Of a stretch of DNA of 64,000 bases, positions 1 through 7,027 are shown one piece after another (the first letter of the stretch is position 1; every line of letters begins with the position of its first letter). The position numbers were made by a program, and so were the translations under genes. The DNA is taken from NCBI GenBank assembly GCA_017406405.1, contig JAFQYO010000007.1, positions 1 to 64,000 on the forward strand. Reading direction: 5' to 3'. The notes below the pieces were generated by a model, which was given only the letters and a program-made list of their open reading frames with translations, was not told the DNA's origin and did not search any database. The DNA is from Candidatus Saccharimonadota bacterium. Its GTDB lineage: Bacteria > Patescibacteriota > Saccharimonadia > Saccharimonadales > Saccharimonadaceae.

Positions 1-1
1 C

Positions 2-349
2 AACGCAACTGACAGTATATGCCCGAAGGGCTGGCAACTACCTACTTATTCCGGAGATAAGTCCTTTAATAACTTATTTGTCAATGGAGACTTAAGCTAC
101 GGCATGAGTAACTCCGGCTCCACCCGCGACTACGGCCTTCTTAGCGCTCCATTATCGTATGTGAGGAGTGGCTACTACTACTGGAGCTCTACGGGGCTTA
201 ACAACAGAGGTTCGGTCGGCGACTATTGGTCGCTTCGTTCCAGCAATACCACGCTCTCCAGCAGCCTGAACTTCAGCTCATCGAGCTTAAACCCTCAGGA
301 CTACAGCCGTCGCGGCTACGGGTTTGCGGTGCGTTGCGTATCGCAGTAG
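2..349 (+). CDS. DGR target protein, C-terminal part (C-type-lectin/FISUMP-like), 5' truncated by window edge
   Basis: The frame is open from base 2 to the TAG at 347-349, so the start lies left of the window. The residues after the edge (CPKGWQLPTYSGD, then RDYGLLSAPLSYVRSG) and the ending GFAVRCVSQ resemble the C-terminal part of the FISUMP/DUF1566-like and formylglycine-enzyme-like C-type lectin folds that serve as DGR targets. The last 60 or so residues are the variable region and are rich in Ser and Tyr at positions where the template at 946-1179 has AAC (Asn) codons. In this family the variable residues form a ligand-binding surface on a secreted or surface protein. The export signal, if any, is outside the window. 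I am confident of the DGR relation and less so of the exact fold. Confidence 0.85.
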   Translation, partial: NATDSICPKGWQLPTYSGDKSFNNLFVNGDLSYGMSNSGSTRDYGLLSAPLSYVRSGYYYWSSTGLNNRGSVGDYWSLRSSNTTLSSSLNFSSSSLNPQDYSRRGYGFAVRCVSQ

Positions 350-391
350 AGAGATCCGGTTCCGAGTTCCCGCTTGTTCCCTCCTCCCCAG
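158..391 (+). repeat. DGR variable repeat VR1
   Basis: This 234-bp stretch aligns without gaps to the template repeat at 946-1179. Codon by codon I count 20 differences in the variable stretch, and every one is at an adenine of the template: 15 of 19 template AAC codons changed (to TAC, AGC, GAC, GTC or CTC), AAT became CGT and GGA became GGC. The 3' part, from GGGTTTGCG through the stop codon to about 40 bp beyond it, is identical. That is the expected pattern of adenine-specific mutagenic retrohoming with an invariant 3' end acting as the initiation-of-homing region. Confidence 0.95.
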
Positions 392-404
392 ATTTTCTAG
401 GAAC

Positions 405-430
405 AGGCTAGCGTAACTCATCGCTAGCCT
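405..430. other. Inverted repeat (hairpin/cruciform) downstream of VR1
   Basis: A perfect 9-bp inverted repeat (AGGCTAGCG, 8-nt loop, CGCTAGCCT) begins 14 bp after the VR1 homology block and 55 bp after the stop codon. No T-tract follows, so it is not an ordinary terminator. In characterised DGRs a short inverted repeat just downstream of the VR promotes homing and is missing beside the TR. I see no such repeat next to the TR at 946-1179. Confidence 0.6.
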
Positions 431-470
431 GGAGGAGTAAAGAGGACGAAAACAAAAAGGTGAAAGTGCA

Positions 471-492
471 ATCCCCCGCAAAGGGGGATTTT
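471..492 (+). terminator. Rho-independent terminator
   Basis: ATCCCCC and GGGGGAT pair around the loop GCAAA and are followed by a short T run. It probably ends the DGR target transcript. Confidence 0.7.
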
Positions 493-520
493 GCAGTGAA
501 TGAGGTAGAAATAGTATAAT
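491..520 (+). promoter_or_regulatory. Putative promoter reading toward the template repeat
   Basis: TTGCAG (491-496), an 18-bp spacer and a perfect TATAAT (515-520) point rightward. No convincing ORF lies between here and the TR, so it could drive a non-coding template RNA. The predicted start is near 527, about 420 nt upstream of the TR. Confidence 0.45.
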
Positions 521-574
521 AGAGATGTATCGGCATCTCGATTTGGAATATTGAAAATCCATTCCAAAATCGAG

Positions 575-623
575 AAAAGGAAAATCAGAAGCACACTCTT
601 TTGAGTTCTGTATTGAGCTTGTT
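575..623 (+). repeat. TR-leader repeat, copy 1
   Basis: About 45 bp (AAAATCAGAAGCACACTC onward to TTGAGCTTGTT) is almost identical to 842-890. This copy lies in front of the deleted TR remnant at 675-743, whereas the second copy lies in front of the intact TR. Confidence 0.8.
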
Positions 624-674
624 CTATGGGACAGGTTCTAAGGAAGTTGCTTCTTTCGGCGCTTTTCGTGTCTC

Positions 675-743
675 TTTGCGGTGCGTTGCGTATCGCAGTA
701 GAGAGGTCCGGTTCCGAGTTCCCGCTTGTTCCCTCCTCCCCAG
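675..743 (+). repeat. Deleted TR/VR copy: only the invariant 3' end remains
   Basis: From TTTGCGGTGCG through the TAG stop to CCTCCCCAG this matches the 3' ends of VR1 and the TR almost base for base, but the whole adenine-rich part is missing. With its own leader copy at 575-623 it looks like a duplicated leader-plus-TR unit that lost its middle. Confidence 0.75.
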
Positions 744-746
744 CGT

Positions 747-813
747 TTCCTGCCGATACATTTTTGTATGGATTTGTTGTACAATGGTTATGTACTGGCA
801 TCCTTGGCAGGAA
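747..813. other. Inverted repeat between the two TR-like units
   Basis: TTCCTGCC (747-754) and GGCAGGAA (806-813) are perfect inverse complements enclosing about 50 bp. The role is unknown. It separates the deleted TR unit from the intact one. Confidence 0.4.
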
Positions 814-841
814 CATTCCCAAATCATTCTTGCAACAAGGA

Positions 842-890
842 AAAGAGAAAATCAGAAGCACACTCTTTTGAGTTCTATATTGAGCTTGTT
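842..890 (+). repeat. TR-leader repeat, copy 2
   Basis: Second copy of the leader found at 575-623, with a few substitutions. It ends about 55 bp before the intact template repeat and may belong to the template RNA. Confidence 0.8.
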
Positions 891-945
891 TTACGAAACG
901 GGCTTTTAACGAGATGCTTCTTCTGCTGATTTATTGTCTGTATTT

Positions 946-1179
946 TATGTGAGGAGTGGCAACTACAACTGGAACTCTACGGGGCTTAACAACAGAGGTT
1001 CGAACGGCAACTATTGGTCGCTTCGTTCCAACAATACCACGAACTCCAACAACCTGAACTTCAACTCATCGAACTTAAACCCTCAGAACAACAACAATCG
1101 CGGAAACGGGTTTGCGGTGCGTTGCGTATCGCAGTAGAGAGATCCGGTTCCGAGTTCCCGCTTGTTCCCTCCTCCCCAG
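946..1179 (+). repeat. DGR template repeat (TR)
   Basis: A 234-bp non-mutated template. It reads in frame as an Asn-rich copy of the target C-terminus because it carries 19 AAC codons. AAC is the codon that yields the most amino acids without stops when adenines are randomised. The frame has a short ATG-initiated opening from 934, but there is no ribosome site and no upstream part of the gene. All differences from VR1 are at its adenines. The RT that would copy it is not in this window: the next gene on the right is an unrelated methyltransferase. Confidence 0.95.
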
Positions 1180-1198
1180 CGTTTCTCGGCCAGTACAG

Positions 1199-2395
1199 CT
1201 AAATGGATTTATGACGACTTAAGATAACAAGGTTTTCTATATGAGGAGTTTTTGGGAAGAAATTGTAGGGCGAGATTTTTTCTATATCGTAGCTTTTTAG
1301 GAGGTGTTTTAGGTCGCGGGCTTGGGTCGAAGGATTGCAGGAGAGATAGATGATTTTTTCTGGAACTTCTTCGAGGAGTTTTTCTATAAGTTTTTTGTCG
1401 CAACCGGCTCGAGGAGGGTCGAGAATGACGGTTTCTTCGGGCGAGATAAAAGAGAGGGCTTCTTCGGATTTCGAGAGAACAGGGGTCGCGGTCTTTATTT
1501 TTGCGCAGTTTTTTTCTAGCTCGGAGAAGGCATCTTTGTTTGATTCGACGAGAGTGAGGGATTTGTCGGAGGCGACGGAAAGGCCGATTGAACCGACGCC
1601 AGAATAGAGGTCGAGGACTTTTTCGGTTTTTATATAGGATTTTATTTCTTTTAGGGCGAGTTCGTAAACGGGGAGGTTGATTTGGAAGAAGCCGTTTGGG
1701 GAATATGAGTAGGTTTTTCCGAGGAGGGAATCGGAGAGCGGAGAGAAGGAGGGATGAGGAGCGTGGTTTTTATAGAGGCCGCCAGAGACAGTTCCCTTTT
1801 GGTCACAACGGAGGAGAAGGGATTGGTAGTTTCTCGCGGGTTCGTGGGCGGAGTTTAGGGAGGAGATAATGGTTTTTGCGGTTTCGAAGAGTTCGGGACG
1901 CTCAATTGAAGATTTTGCGACTTTAAGTTTTTTGTGGGTTCCACGGACATGGAAGCCTGGAAAAATGCAATTTTTTTCGTTATCCCAAAAGAGAGAATAC
2001 TCCATTTTGTTCCGATAATGCCACTCTTTTCCGTCGGTTTTTACGGGGGAGATTTCGAGATTTTCTAGCGGGATTTTTTCTTCGCGGAGGGATTCGAGGA
2101 CGAGGAGGCGTTTTTCTGTGAGCTCGAAAGAATAGTCGAAAATTTGCCAAGGCGAAGTCGATAAATAACAGGGGTCTTTAGGGGTGACACGTGAGGGCGA
2201 AGGGTTTTCTATGTCCAGGGCGATTCCTTCGAGAAAAGAGGATTTTTCTTTTGTTAAGAGGAGGGTTTTTACGGTTTCTCCGGGAAGGGCGTTCCAGAGG
2301 AAAATCTTTTTTCCAGATATAGTTCCGAGGGCTTGGCCGCCGGGGACGATTTTTTCTACGAGGATTTCGGTCGCTTTTTCTAGAGGGAGTTTCAT
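1199..2395 (-). CDS. TrmA/RlmD-family RNA uracil-C5 methyltransferase
   Basis: A 398-aa class I SAM methyltransferase that would add a 5-methyl group to a uridine in rRNA or tRNA. An N-terminal TRAM-like beta domain covers residues 1-60. The C-terminal half has SPNGFFQIN, the SAM loop DLYSGVGSIG, ILDPPRAG, and YLSCNPST, which contains the catalytic Cys. The four cysteines that hold the Fe-S cluster in RlmD are not present: the corresponding stretch reads DPCYLSTSPWQIFDYS. Length is close to the 400-450 aa of the family. Whether the target is 23S U1939, U747 or tRNA U54 cannot be decided from sequence alone. The gene is single and transcribed away from tRNA-Gln. Confidence 0.85.
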   Translation of the reverse strand: MKLPLEKATEILVEKIVPGGQALGTISGKKIFLWNALPGETVKTLLLTKEKSSFLEGIALDIENPSPSRVTPKDPCYLSTSPWQIFDYSFELTEKRLLVLESLREEKIPLENLEISPVKTDGKEWHYRNKMEYSLFWDNEKNCIFPGFHVRGTHKKLKVAKSSIERPELFETAKTIISSLNSAHEPARNYQSLLLRCDQKGTVSGGLYKNHAPHPSFSPLSDSLLGKTYSYSPNGFFQINLPVYELALKEIKSYIKTEKVLDLYSGVGSIGLSVASDKSLTLVESNKDAFSELEKNCAKIKTATPVLSKSEEALSFISPEETVILDPPRAGCDKKLIEKLLEEVPEKIIYLSCNPSTQARDLKHLLKSYDIEKISPYNFFPKTPHIENLVILSRHKSI

Positions 2396-2453
2396 TTTTA
2401 TTATTATAACATATCTTGAAAGAATTAGAAAACGGTGGTAGAATTAAGAGGAT

Positions 2454-2528
2454 TGGACCGTCGCCAAGCGGTAAGGCACTGGGTTTTGGTCCCAGCATTC
2501 GCAGGTTCGAATCCTGCCGGTCCAGCCA
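2454..2528 (+). tRNA. tRNA-Gln (TTG)
   Basis: Cloverleaf with acceptor TGGACCG/CGGTCCA, anticodon stem CTGGG/CCCAG, loop TTTTGGT giving anticodon TTG, T-loop GTTCGAATC and an encoded CCA (2526-2528). Confidence 0.95.
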
Positions 2529-2543
2529 AATCGTGTTGTAAGT

Positions 2544-2567
2544 AAAATTGCCAAAGGGCAATTTTTT
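2544..2567 (+). terminator. Terminator of tRNA-Gln
   Basis: AAATTGCC and GGCAATTT form a stem followed by a T run, 16 bp after the tRNA. The next 150 bp up to valS hold nothing I recognise. Confidence 0.75.
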
Positions 2568-2715
2568 GATGTTAATCGTCCTTTGCTGATTTTAGCTCTT
2601 CATAATTTCAAAATTATTTATACAGCCGTTCAAGAAATTTAGACAACGGGTTTTGCGGAAAGGTGAGCTTTTGGAATAATAAAAGTGTGGATTTTTAATA
2701 AAAAGACGAGATTTG

Positions 2716-5379
2716 TTATTTTATGACTTCCAGTTCGAGTTTCAGACGAGAAATCAGAGCTTCTTTTTCTTTGATTCCCTGGCGGGTTTCTTCAACGAGA
2801 TGGGCGGGAGCCTTTTTGACGTAGTTCGGATTTGTCATTCGGGCGTTGAGGGCGTCTAGTTCCCTGCCGATCGAGAGGATGTGAGATTCGAGAGATTCGC
2901 GATGAGAGGCGACGGTTTTTTCGTCAACGTCGAGATAGACTTCGCGTCCTTCGAGCGCAAGACGAATTCCTCGAGGCGAACCGTCGGTCGGAGAGATTCC
3001 GGGGGCTTTCGAGAGTGCACAAATTAGATCGGCATTTTCGGAGACTAGACTGTCGTCACCAAAGAGAATCGGAGGGATTTTATAGTGAGGGTTTTGGGCC
3101 TTCAAAACGGTGTTTAGGCGACGGATTTCAGAGACGACGAGCTTTGTGCGTTCAAATTCTTCGGCGCTTATTGGGTCGAAATCGAGAGAGGAAGGCCAGC
3201 TTTCGGCGATTAAGAAGCCGTCAGTCCAAGAGAGGGCTTGCCAGATGGCCTCGGTCACGAAAGGCATAAAAGGGTGAGCGATGATTAAGATGTCTTCTAG
3301 AGTCGCTTTTAAGAGGGGGAGGTTTTTATAGAGTTTTTGGCTCTCGAGGAACCAGTCGGCGTATTTGTCCCAAATTGTCGAGTAGATTTCTTCGACGGCT
3401 TCGGAGAAGCGATAGGACTTCATGTTTTTTTCGACTGATTTTTTTAGAGAGTCGATTTCGCGACAAATCCAATCTTCACCGGGGTTAAAGGTTGTGTAGG
3501 CGGTTTTTGGACGAGGGATTGTTTCTTCGGCATCTGGGGTTTTAGCGTCTTCGACCCAAGAGTCGATAAGGCGAGAGATGTTCCAAAGCTTGTTACAGAG
3601 GTTTCGGCCGGAAAGGACGGATTGTTCAGAGAAAGCTTGGGACATGCCAGCGGAACGGCCACGGAGAATTCCGAGGCGGAAAGCGTCGGAGCCGTATTTT
3701 GCGACGAGGCTCATTGGGTTGATGACGTTCCCTTTTGACTTCGACATCTTTTTTCCGTGTTCGTCGAGAACGAGGCCGTGGAGATAAACGGACTTAAAGG
3801 GGACTTCGCCGGTTACGTAGAGACCCATCATAATCATTCGGGCGACCCAGGCAAAGAGAATGTCGGCGCCGGTTTCCATGACATTTAAGGGGTAGAACGG
3901 AGAGCCGTGAGCTTCGGTCCAGTCGGTGCAGACGATTGGCCAGTGAGATGAAGAGAACCAGGTGTCGAAGGTGTCTTCGTCGCGAATGTATTTAACGCCG
4001 GCGACCTCGATTTCTTTCAGCTCGACACGAGTGTCAAAAATCCAGTCAGGAGAGTCGTTTTTTACTTCTTCCCCAGTTCCGGAGGAGATTTCGGCAGATT
4101 TTTTAAACATTGGGATAGGAATTCCCCAGGGGATTTGGCGAGAGATATTCCAGTCTTTTAGGTTTTTTAGGTAGTTTATGAGGACTTTTTGTTTTGAGGC
4201 GGGGTGGAAGGAGATTTCGTTTTTCTCGAGGTGAGAAATCGCGAGACTGGCGAGTTTTTCCGTGTCGATGAACCACTGTTCTTTTAAGGTCGGTTCGATG
4301 ACGGTTCCGCATTTATAGCAGTGAGCGACGGCGTGGGTGATTTTTTTCTTTCCGAGGAGGAGACCTTCGGATTTTAGGTCTTTTAGGACTTGTTTCCGAC
4401 ATTCTTCGGTCGTGAGGCCGGAGTATCGTTCCCCGCAAATAGGGAGCATGTGGCCGTTATCAGAGATGACTCGAAGTTTTTCTAGGCTGTGGCGTTCACC
4501 GACTTCGAAATCGTCGAAATCGTGGGCGGGAGTGATTTTTACGGCGCCGGAGCCATAGGTCGGATCAGCGTGTTCGTCGGGGATGATAGGTATTTCGCGG
4601 TCGGTCAGAGGGAGCTTGACTTTTTTCCCGATTATGTTTTTATAACGGGGGTCGTTAGGGTTTACGGCGACCGCTTCGTCGCCAAACAATGTTTCGGGGC
4701 GAGTCGTCGAAACGACGATAAAATCAGGGGTAGAGGAGTTTTTAGAATCGGTATTTTCGGGAGCGATTTCATATTTCAGGTCCCAGAGAAAACCCGGTTC
4801 GTCGATATGTTCGACTTCAATGTCGGCGAAGGCGGTTTCGTGTTTCGGGCAGTAATTGACGAGCTTTTCCCCTCTATAAATGAAGCCATCGTTCCACATT
4901 TTTTCAAAGGTTTTATAGACGCGGGAAACGACGTTCTCGTCTAAGGTGAAAGTTAAATCTTCCCAGGAACAGGAAGCGCCGAGGGCGCGAACTTGGAGCT
5001 CCATGTTCCCTCTTTGTTCTTCGACGAAATCCCAGACCTGAGAATATAATTCGTCACGGGAATATTCGAAGCGAGAATGACCGAGTTTCTCGAGGGCGCG
5101 TTCATAGACGACCCAGGTTTCGAAGCCGGCATGGTCAGCACCGGGAACATACCAGGTTTTGTCGCCTCGTAATCTGTGAAAGCGGATTAAAGAATCTTCA
5201 AGGGCGATAGTTAGGCCATGGCCGATATGGAGGTTTCCGTTTGCGTTCGGGGGAGGCATGACGATTGAATAGAATTTTTCCGAATCTTCGGCCTTAGGGC
5301 GGAAGAAACCGTTTTGTTCCCAGGCGTTATAGATGTCAGATTCGAATTTATCAGGTTCGTAAGAAGGAGTGAATTTCAT
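2716..5379 (-). CDS. valS: Valyl-tRNA synthetase
   Basis: An 887-aa class Ia synthetase that charges tRNA-Val. It has PPPNANGNLHIGHGL near residue 45 (HIGH motif), a long CP1 editing region in the middle (STTRPETLFGD, GSGAVKITPAHDFDD), KMSKSKGNV (KMSKS loop), the anticodon-binding domain and a C-terminal coiled coil ending in RLKLELEVIK. Length matches bacterial ValRS. The start at 5379 fits a leaderless mRNA: the complement of 5386-5391 is TATAAT, 6 nt before ATG. The gene stands alone. A second, stronger promoter further up (5673-5701) points the same way and could add a long leader. Confidence 0.97.
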   Translation of the reverse strand: MKFTPSYEPDKFESDIYNAWEQNGFFRPKAEDSEKFYSIVMPPPNANGNLHIGHGLTIALEDSLIRFHRLRGDKTWYVPGADHAGFETWVVYERALEKLGHSRFEYSRDELYSQVWDFVEEQRGNMELQVRALGASCSWEDLTFTLDENVVSRVYKTFEKMWNDGFIYRGEKLVNYCPKHETAFADIEVEHIDEPGFLWDLKYEIAPENTDSKNSSTPDFIVVSTTRPETLFGDEAVAVNPNDPRYKNIIGKKVKLPLTDREIPIIPDEHADPTYGSGAVKITPAHDFDDFEVGERHSLEKLRVISDNGHMLPICGERYSGLTTEECRKQVLKDLKSEGLLLGKKKITHAVAHCYKCGTVIEPTLKEQWFIDTEKLASLAISHLEKNEISFHPASKQKVLINYLKNLKDWNISRQIPWGIPIPMFKKSAEISSGTGEEVKNDSPDWIFDTRVELKEIEVAGVKYIRDEDTFDTWFSSSHWPIVCTDWTEAHGSPFYPLNVMETGADILFAWVARMIMMGLYVTGEVPFKSVYLHGLVLDEHGKKMSKSKGNVINPMSLVAKYGSDAFRLGILRGRSAGMSQAFSEQSVLSGRNLCNKLWNISRLIDSWVEDAKTPDAEETIPRPKTAYTTFNPGEDWICREIDSLKKSVEKNMKSYRFSEAVEEIYSTIWDKYADWFLESQKLYKNLPLLKATLEDILIIAHPFMPFVTEAIWQALSWTDGFLIAESWPSSLDFDPISAEEFERTKLVVSEIRRLNTVLKAQNPHYKIPPILFGDDSLVSENADLICALSKAPGISPTDGSPRGIRLALEGREVYLDVDEKTVASHRESLESHILSIGRELDALNARMTNPNYVKKAPAHLVEETRQGIKEKEALISRLKLELEVIK

Positions 5380-5524
5380 AATAATATTATACCATACTTT
5401 TTCGTCATTTTTATCTCATCTCCCACTCATTTTTCACGTTAAACACCAAAATTTTTCCACCCGTTTAATCTGGTGCATGACAACAATCTTGTCATACATT
5501 ATTCACGAGAAGTTTTTTGACATT

Positions 5525-5593
5525 TCCCTTTTCCCCTTGTATTTCTGCGACTACAAAGGTCTATAAAGTCGCTTCTATAAAAGGGGTTAGGGA
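5525..5593. other. Compound inverted repeat in the valS upstream gap (380-5929 region)
   Basis: Three nested pairings share one axis: TCCCT/AGGGA, CCCCTT/AAGGGG and GCGACT/AGTCGC. It lies in a 550-bp stretch (5380-5929) with no convincing ORF. Together with a minus-strand promoter at 5673-5701 it may be part of a structured RNA or a long valS leader. ATGACAA/TTGTCAT near 5477-5495 is another small hairpin in the same gap. I recognise no tRNA, T-box core, 6S, RNase P or tmRNA signature. Confidence 0.45.
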
Positions 5594-5672
5594 AAATTCG
5601 AATTGTGGTTTGTTTTTATCCTACACTCGCCCAAAAGTTATCGAATATTTCATCGAACTTTCGGTTATTTTT

Positions 5673-5701
5673 ATTGTATCGTAGACGGGTTGCTAAGTCA
5701 A
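5673..5701 (-). promoter_or_regulatory. Near-consensus sigma-70 promoter without an adjacent ORF
   Basis: On the minus strand TTGACT (complement of 5696-5701), a 17-bp spacer and TACAAT (complement of 5673-5678). The predicted start is near 5666, about 290 nt before valS, with no ORF in between. Confidence 0.5.
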
Positions 5702-5827
5702 GTGGTTGCTAAGGAACAGGAGTAGGATAGATGGGGAGATTTGAGGATTTTGTGGAAAAGCCGGGGAAGAGAAATGAGTCGGGGATTCAAAAGGGAAAAT
5801 GAAGGGCAAAAAATGTGTATATACCCG

Positions 5828-5852
5828 GGGGCGCGCGCTGCGCGCGCGCCCC
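5828..5852. repeat. Very GC-rich palindrome
   Basis: GGGGCGCGCGC and GCGCGCGCCCC form an 11-bp perfect stem around a 3-nt loop. It lies 78 bp upstream of the 68-aa gene and contrasts sharply with the surrounding base composition. It may be a boundary or a structural barrier; no T run follows. Confidence 0.6.
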
Positions 5853-5929
5853 ACGCAACGAAAAATTTTTCGGCTCCAGGGATACTTTATCTAACTGATA
5901 AAAATGATGATTTGTGATAGAATCTAAAC

Positions 5930-6136
5930 ATGGCCTTTATACGAAAATTTGAGACGAGCTCAGGGAAAACGGGGGTTCAGGTTTGTTATAAACGACAGGG
6001 AAAAGTTGTTAAGACTGTTCATGTTGGGAGCGCAGAAACAGAGAAGGGCCTTGAGAAGTTGGTAAAAGAGGCCCAGAGTATAATAGATAAAGATAAAAAT
6101 CCGTTGTTTGATCTTCGGCAGTTTGACCGAAAATAA
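5930..6136 (+). CDS. Small protein resembling the N-terminus of IS1634-type transposases
   Basis: 68 aa. The pattern MAFIRKFETSSGKTGVQV, then KVVKTVHVGSAE, then a helix with LEKLVKEAQSII recalls the first domain of IS1634/IS4-group transposases, which usually begin FIRKxxxxSGxxxVQV and contain VVKTIGSS. There is no catalytic domain: the frame stops at 6136 and a different gene starts 26 bp later. A TAGAAT box at 5916-5921 lies 8 nt before the ATG, suggesting a leaderless transcript covering both genes. It may be a domesticated transposase fragment acting as a DNA-binding or antidote-like partner. The similarity is from memory of the family, so confidence in function is low. Confidence 0.6.
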   Translation: MAFIRKFETSSGKTGVQVCYKRQGKVVKTVHVGSAETEKGLEKLVKEAQSIIDKDKNPLFDLRQFDRK

Positions 6137-6162
6137 GACAGAGAAATACGGGATTTAGGAAT

Positions 6163-6876
6163 ATGATAAAAGTATTTATAGATGAGTCTGGGAATATGGG
6201 TACATCGGGGAAGTATTTTGTGCTTGCGGGGCTTGTTGTCAAAACGGAGAAAGATGAAGCGAGAATTAAGAGAATAATTAAGAAAGAACAGAAGTTGAGT
6301 GCAAAAGGGAATAAGCTCGAAACGAGGAAAGAGGAACTAAAGTTTTCTAGAATGAAGTTTGAACAGAGACAGAGGATTTTAAATAAGCTCGTCAAGGAGG
6401 AGGGGATTTCTTTATATTATTTTGTCGCCTATAAACCGATGGTGAAGCTCTTACAGGAAGGGAAGACTAAGAATTTGGTTTATAATTATTTTTCGAAGTT
6501 GTTGATGAGTAAGGTGTTTCGGAGATATAAGGATGACTTTGAGATTGTGTTTGATCAGAGGTCAACAGCGGTGAAGTCGATGAATTCTTTGACGGATTAT
6601 ATTGAAATTTCGGCGTATGCGGAGTTCCCAGAGCTGATTGGGAAGAAGATTTCGGTCGGGCAGGCGGATTCGAGGACTAATTTATCACTTCAGGCGGCGG
6701 ATATTGTTGCGGGGGCGGGAGCGCAAGCTTATACGTTGAGGAATTTGCATTTTTTGGAGATTCTTGGGGGAAAGATTTTTGGGATTTTAGAATATCCGAG
6801 GAGAGGATTTAATGGGTCGCTCAAATTCGAAATAGGGAAGCGGAAGTTGATTGACAAACTTAAAGGGGAAAGCTAA
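6163..6876 (+). CDS. DUF3800 domain protein
   Basis: 237 aa. It begins MIKVFIDESGNMGTSGKYFV, the typical opening of DUF3800 (FIDESGxxG...YFVLxG), and carries a late DQRSTAVKSM segment and QAADIVAGA, matching the conserved C-terminal Gln-Ala-Asp part of that family. DUF3800 proteins have a predicted RNase H-like fold with Asp/Glu active residues and are often found near mobile elements and defence genes, but the activity is not established. It forms a two-gene unit with the 68-aa gene 26 bp upstream. No further partner follows: a terminator lies at 6961-6986. Confidence 0.8.
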   Translation: MIKVFIDESGNMGTSGKYFVLAGLVVKTEKDEARIKRIIKKEQKLSAKGNKLETRKEELKFSRMKFEQRQRILNKLVKEEGISLYYFVAYKPMVKLLQEGKTKNLVYNYFSKLLMSKVFRRYKDDFEIVFDQRSTAVKSMNSLTDYIEISAYAEFPELIGKKISVGQADSRTNLSLQAADIVAGAGAQAYTLRNLHFLEILGGKIFGILEYPRRGFNGSLKFEIGKRKLIDKLKGES

Positions 6877-6960
6877 AATTAAGGCAGCGTAAGCCTTGCG
6901 GTGAGCTTATTTGTTTGAAAATTAAGTTAGCGCCAAACGCCGACCTGCAAGCGGCTCAGA

Positions 6961-6986
6961 GGGTATTCTTCGGAATACCCATTTTT
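6961..6986 (+). terminator. Terminator after the DUF3800 gene
   Basis: GGGTATTC and GAATACCC pair around a TTCG tetraloop and are followed by ATTTTTG. Confidence 0.75.
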
Positions 6987-7027
6987 GGGCTTTGAAAAAA
7001 GTATTTCTTGAGGCGGTGGAAAATATG

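Noticed and set aside
934-1137. ORF of 67 codons over the template repeat as a protein gene
   Set aside because: It is open only because the template copies the target reading frame. There is no ribosome site and no upstream gene part, and the Asn-rich sequence is what a DGR template gives.
4489-4944. 151-codon plus-strand ORF inside valS
   Set aside because: Antisense to a clear valS frame. Such long antisense frames are frequent here because of G-rich codons.
5380-5930. T-box riboswitch upstream of valS
   Set aside because: No recognisable T-box core sequence or antiterminator, and a leaderless promoter sits right before valS.
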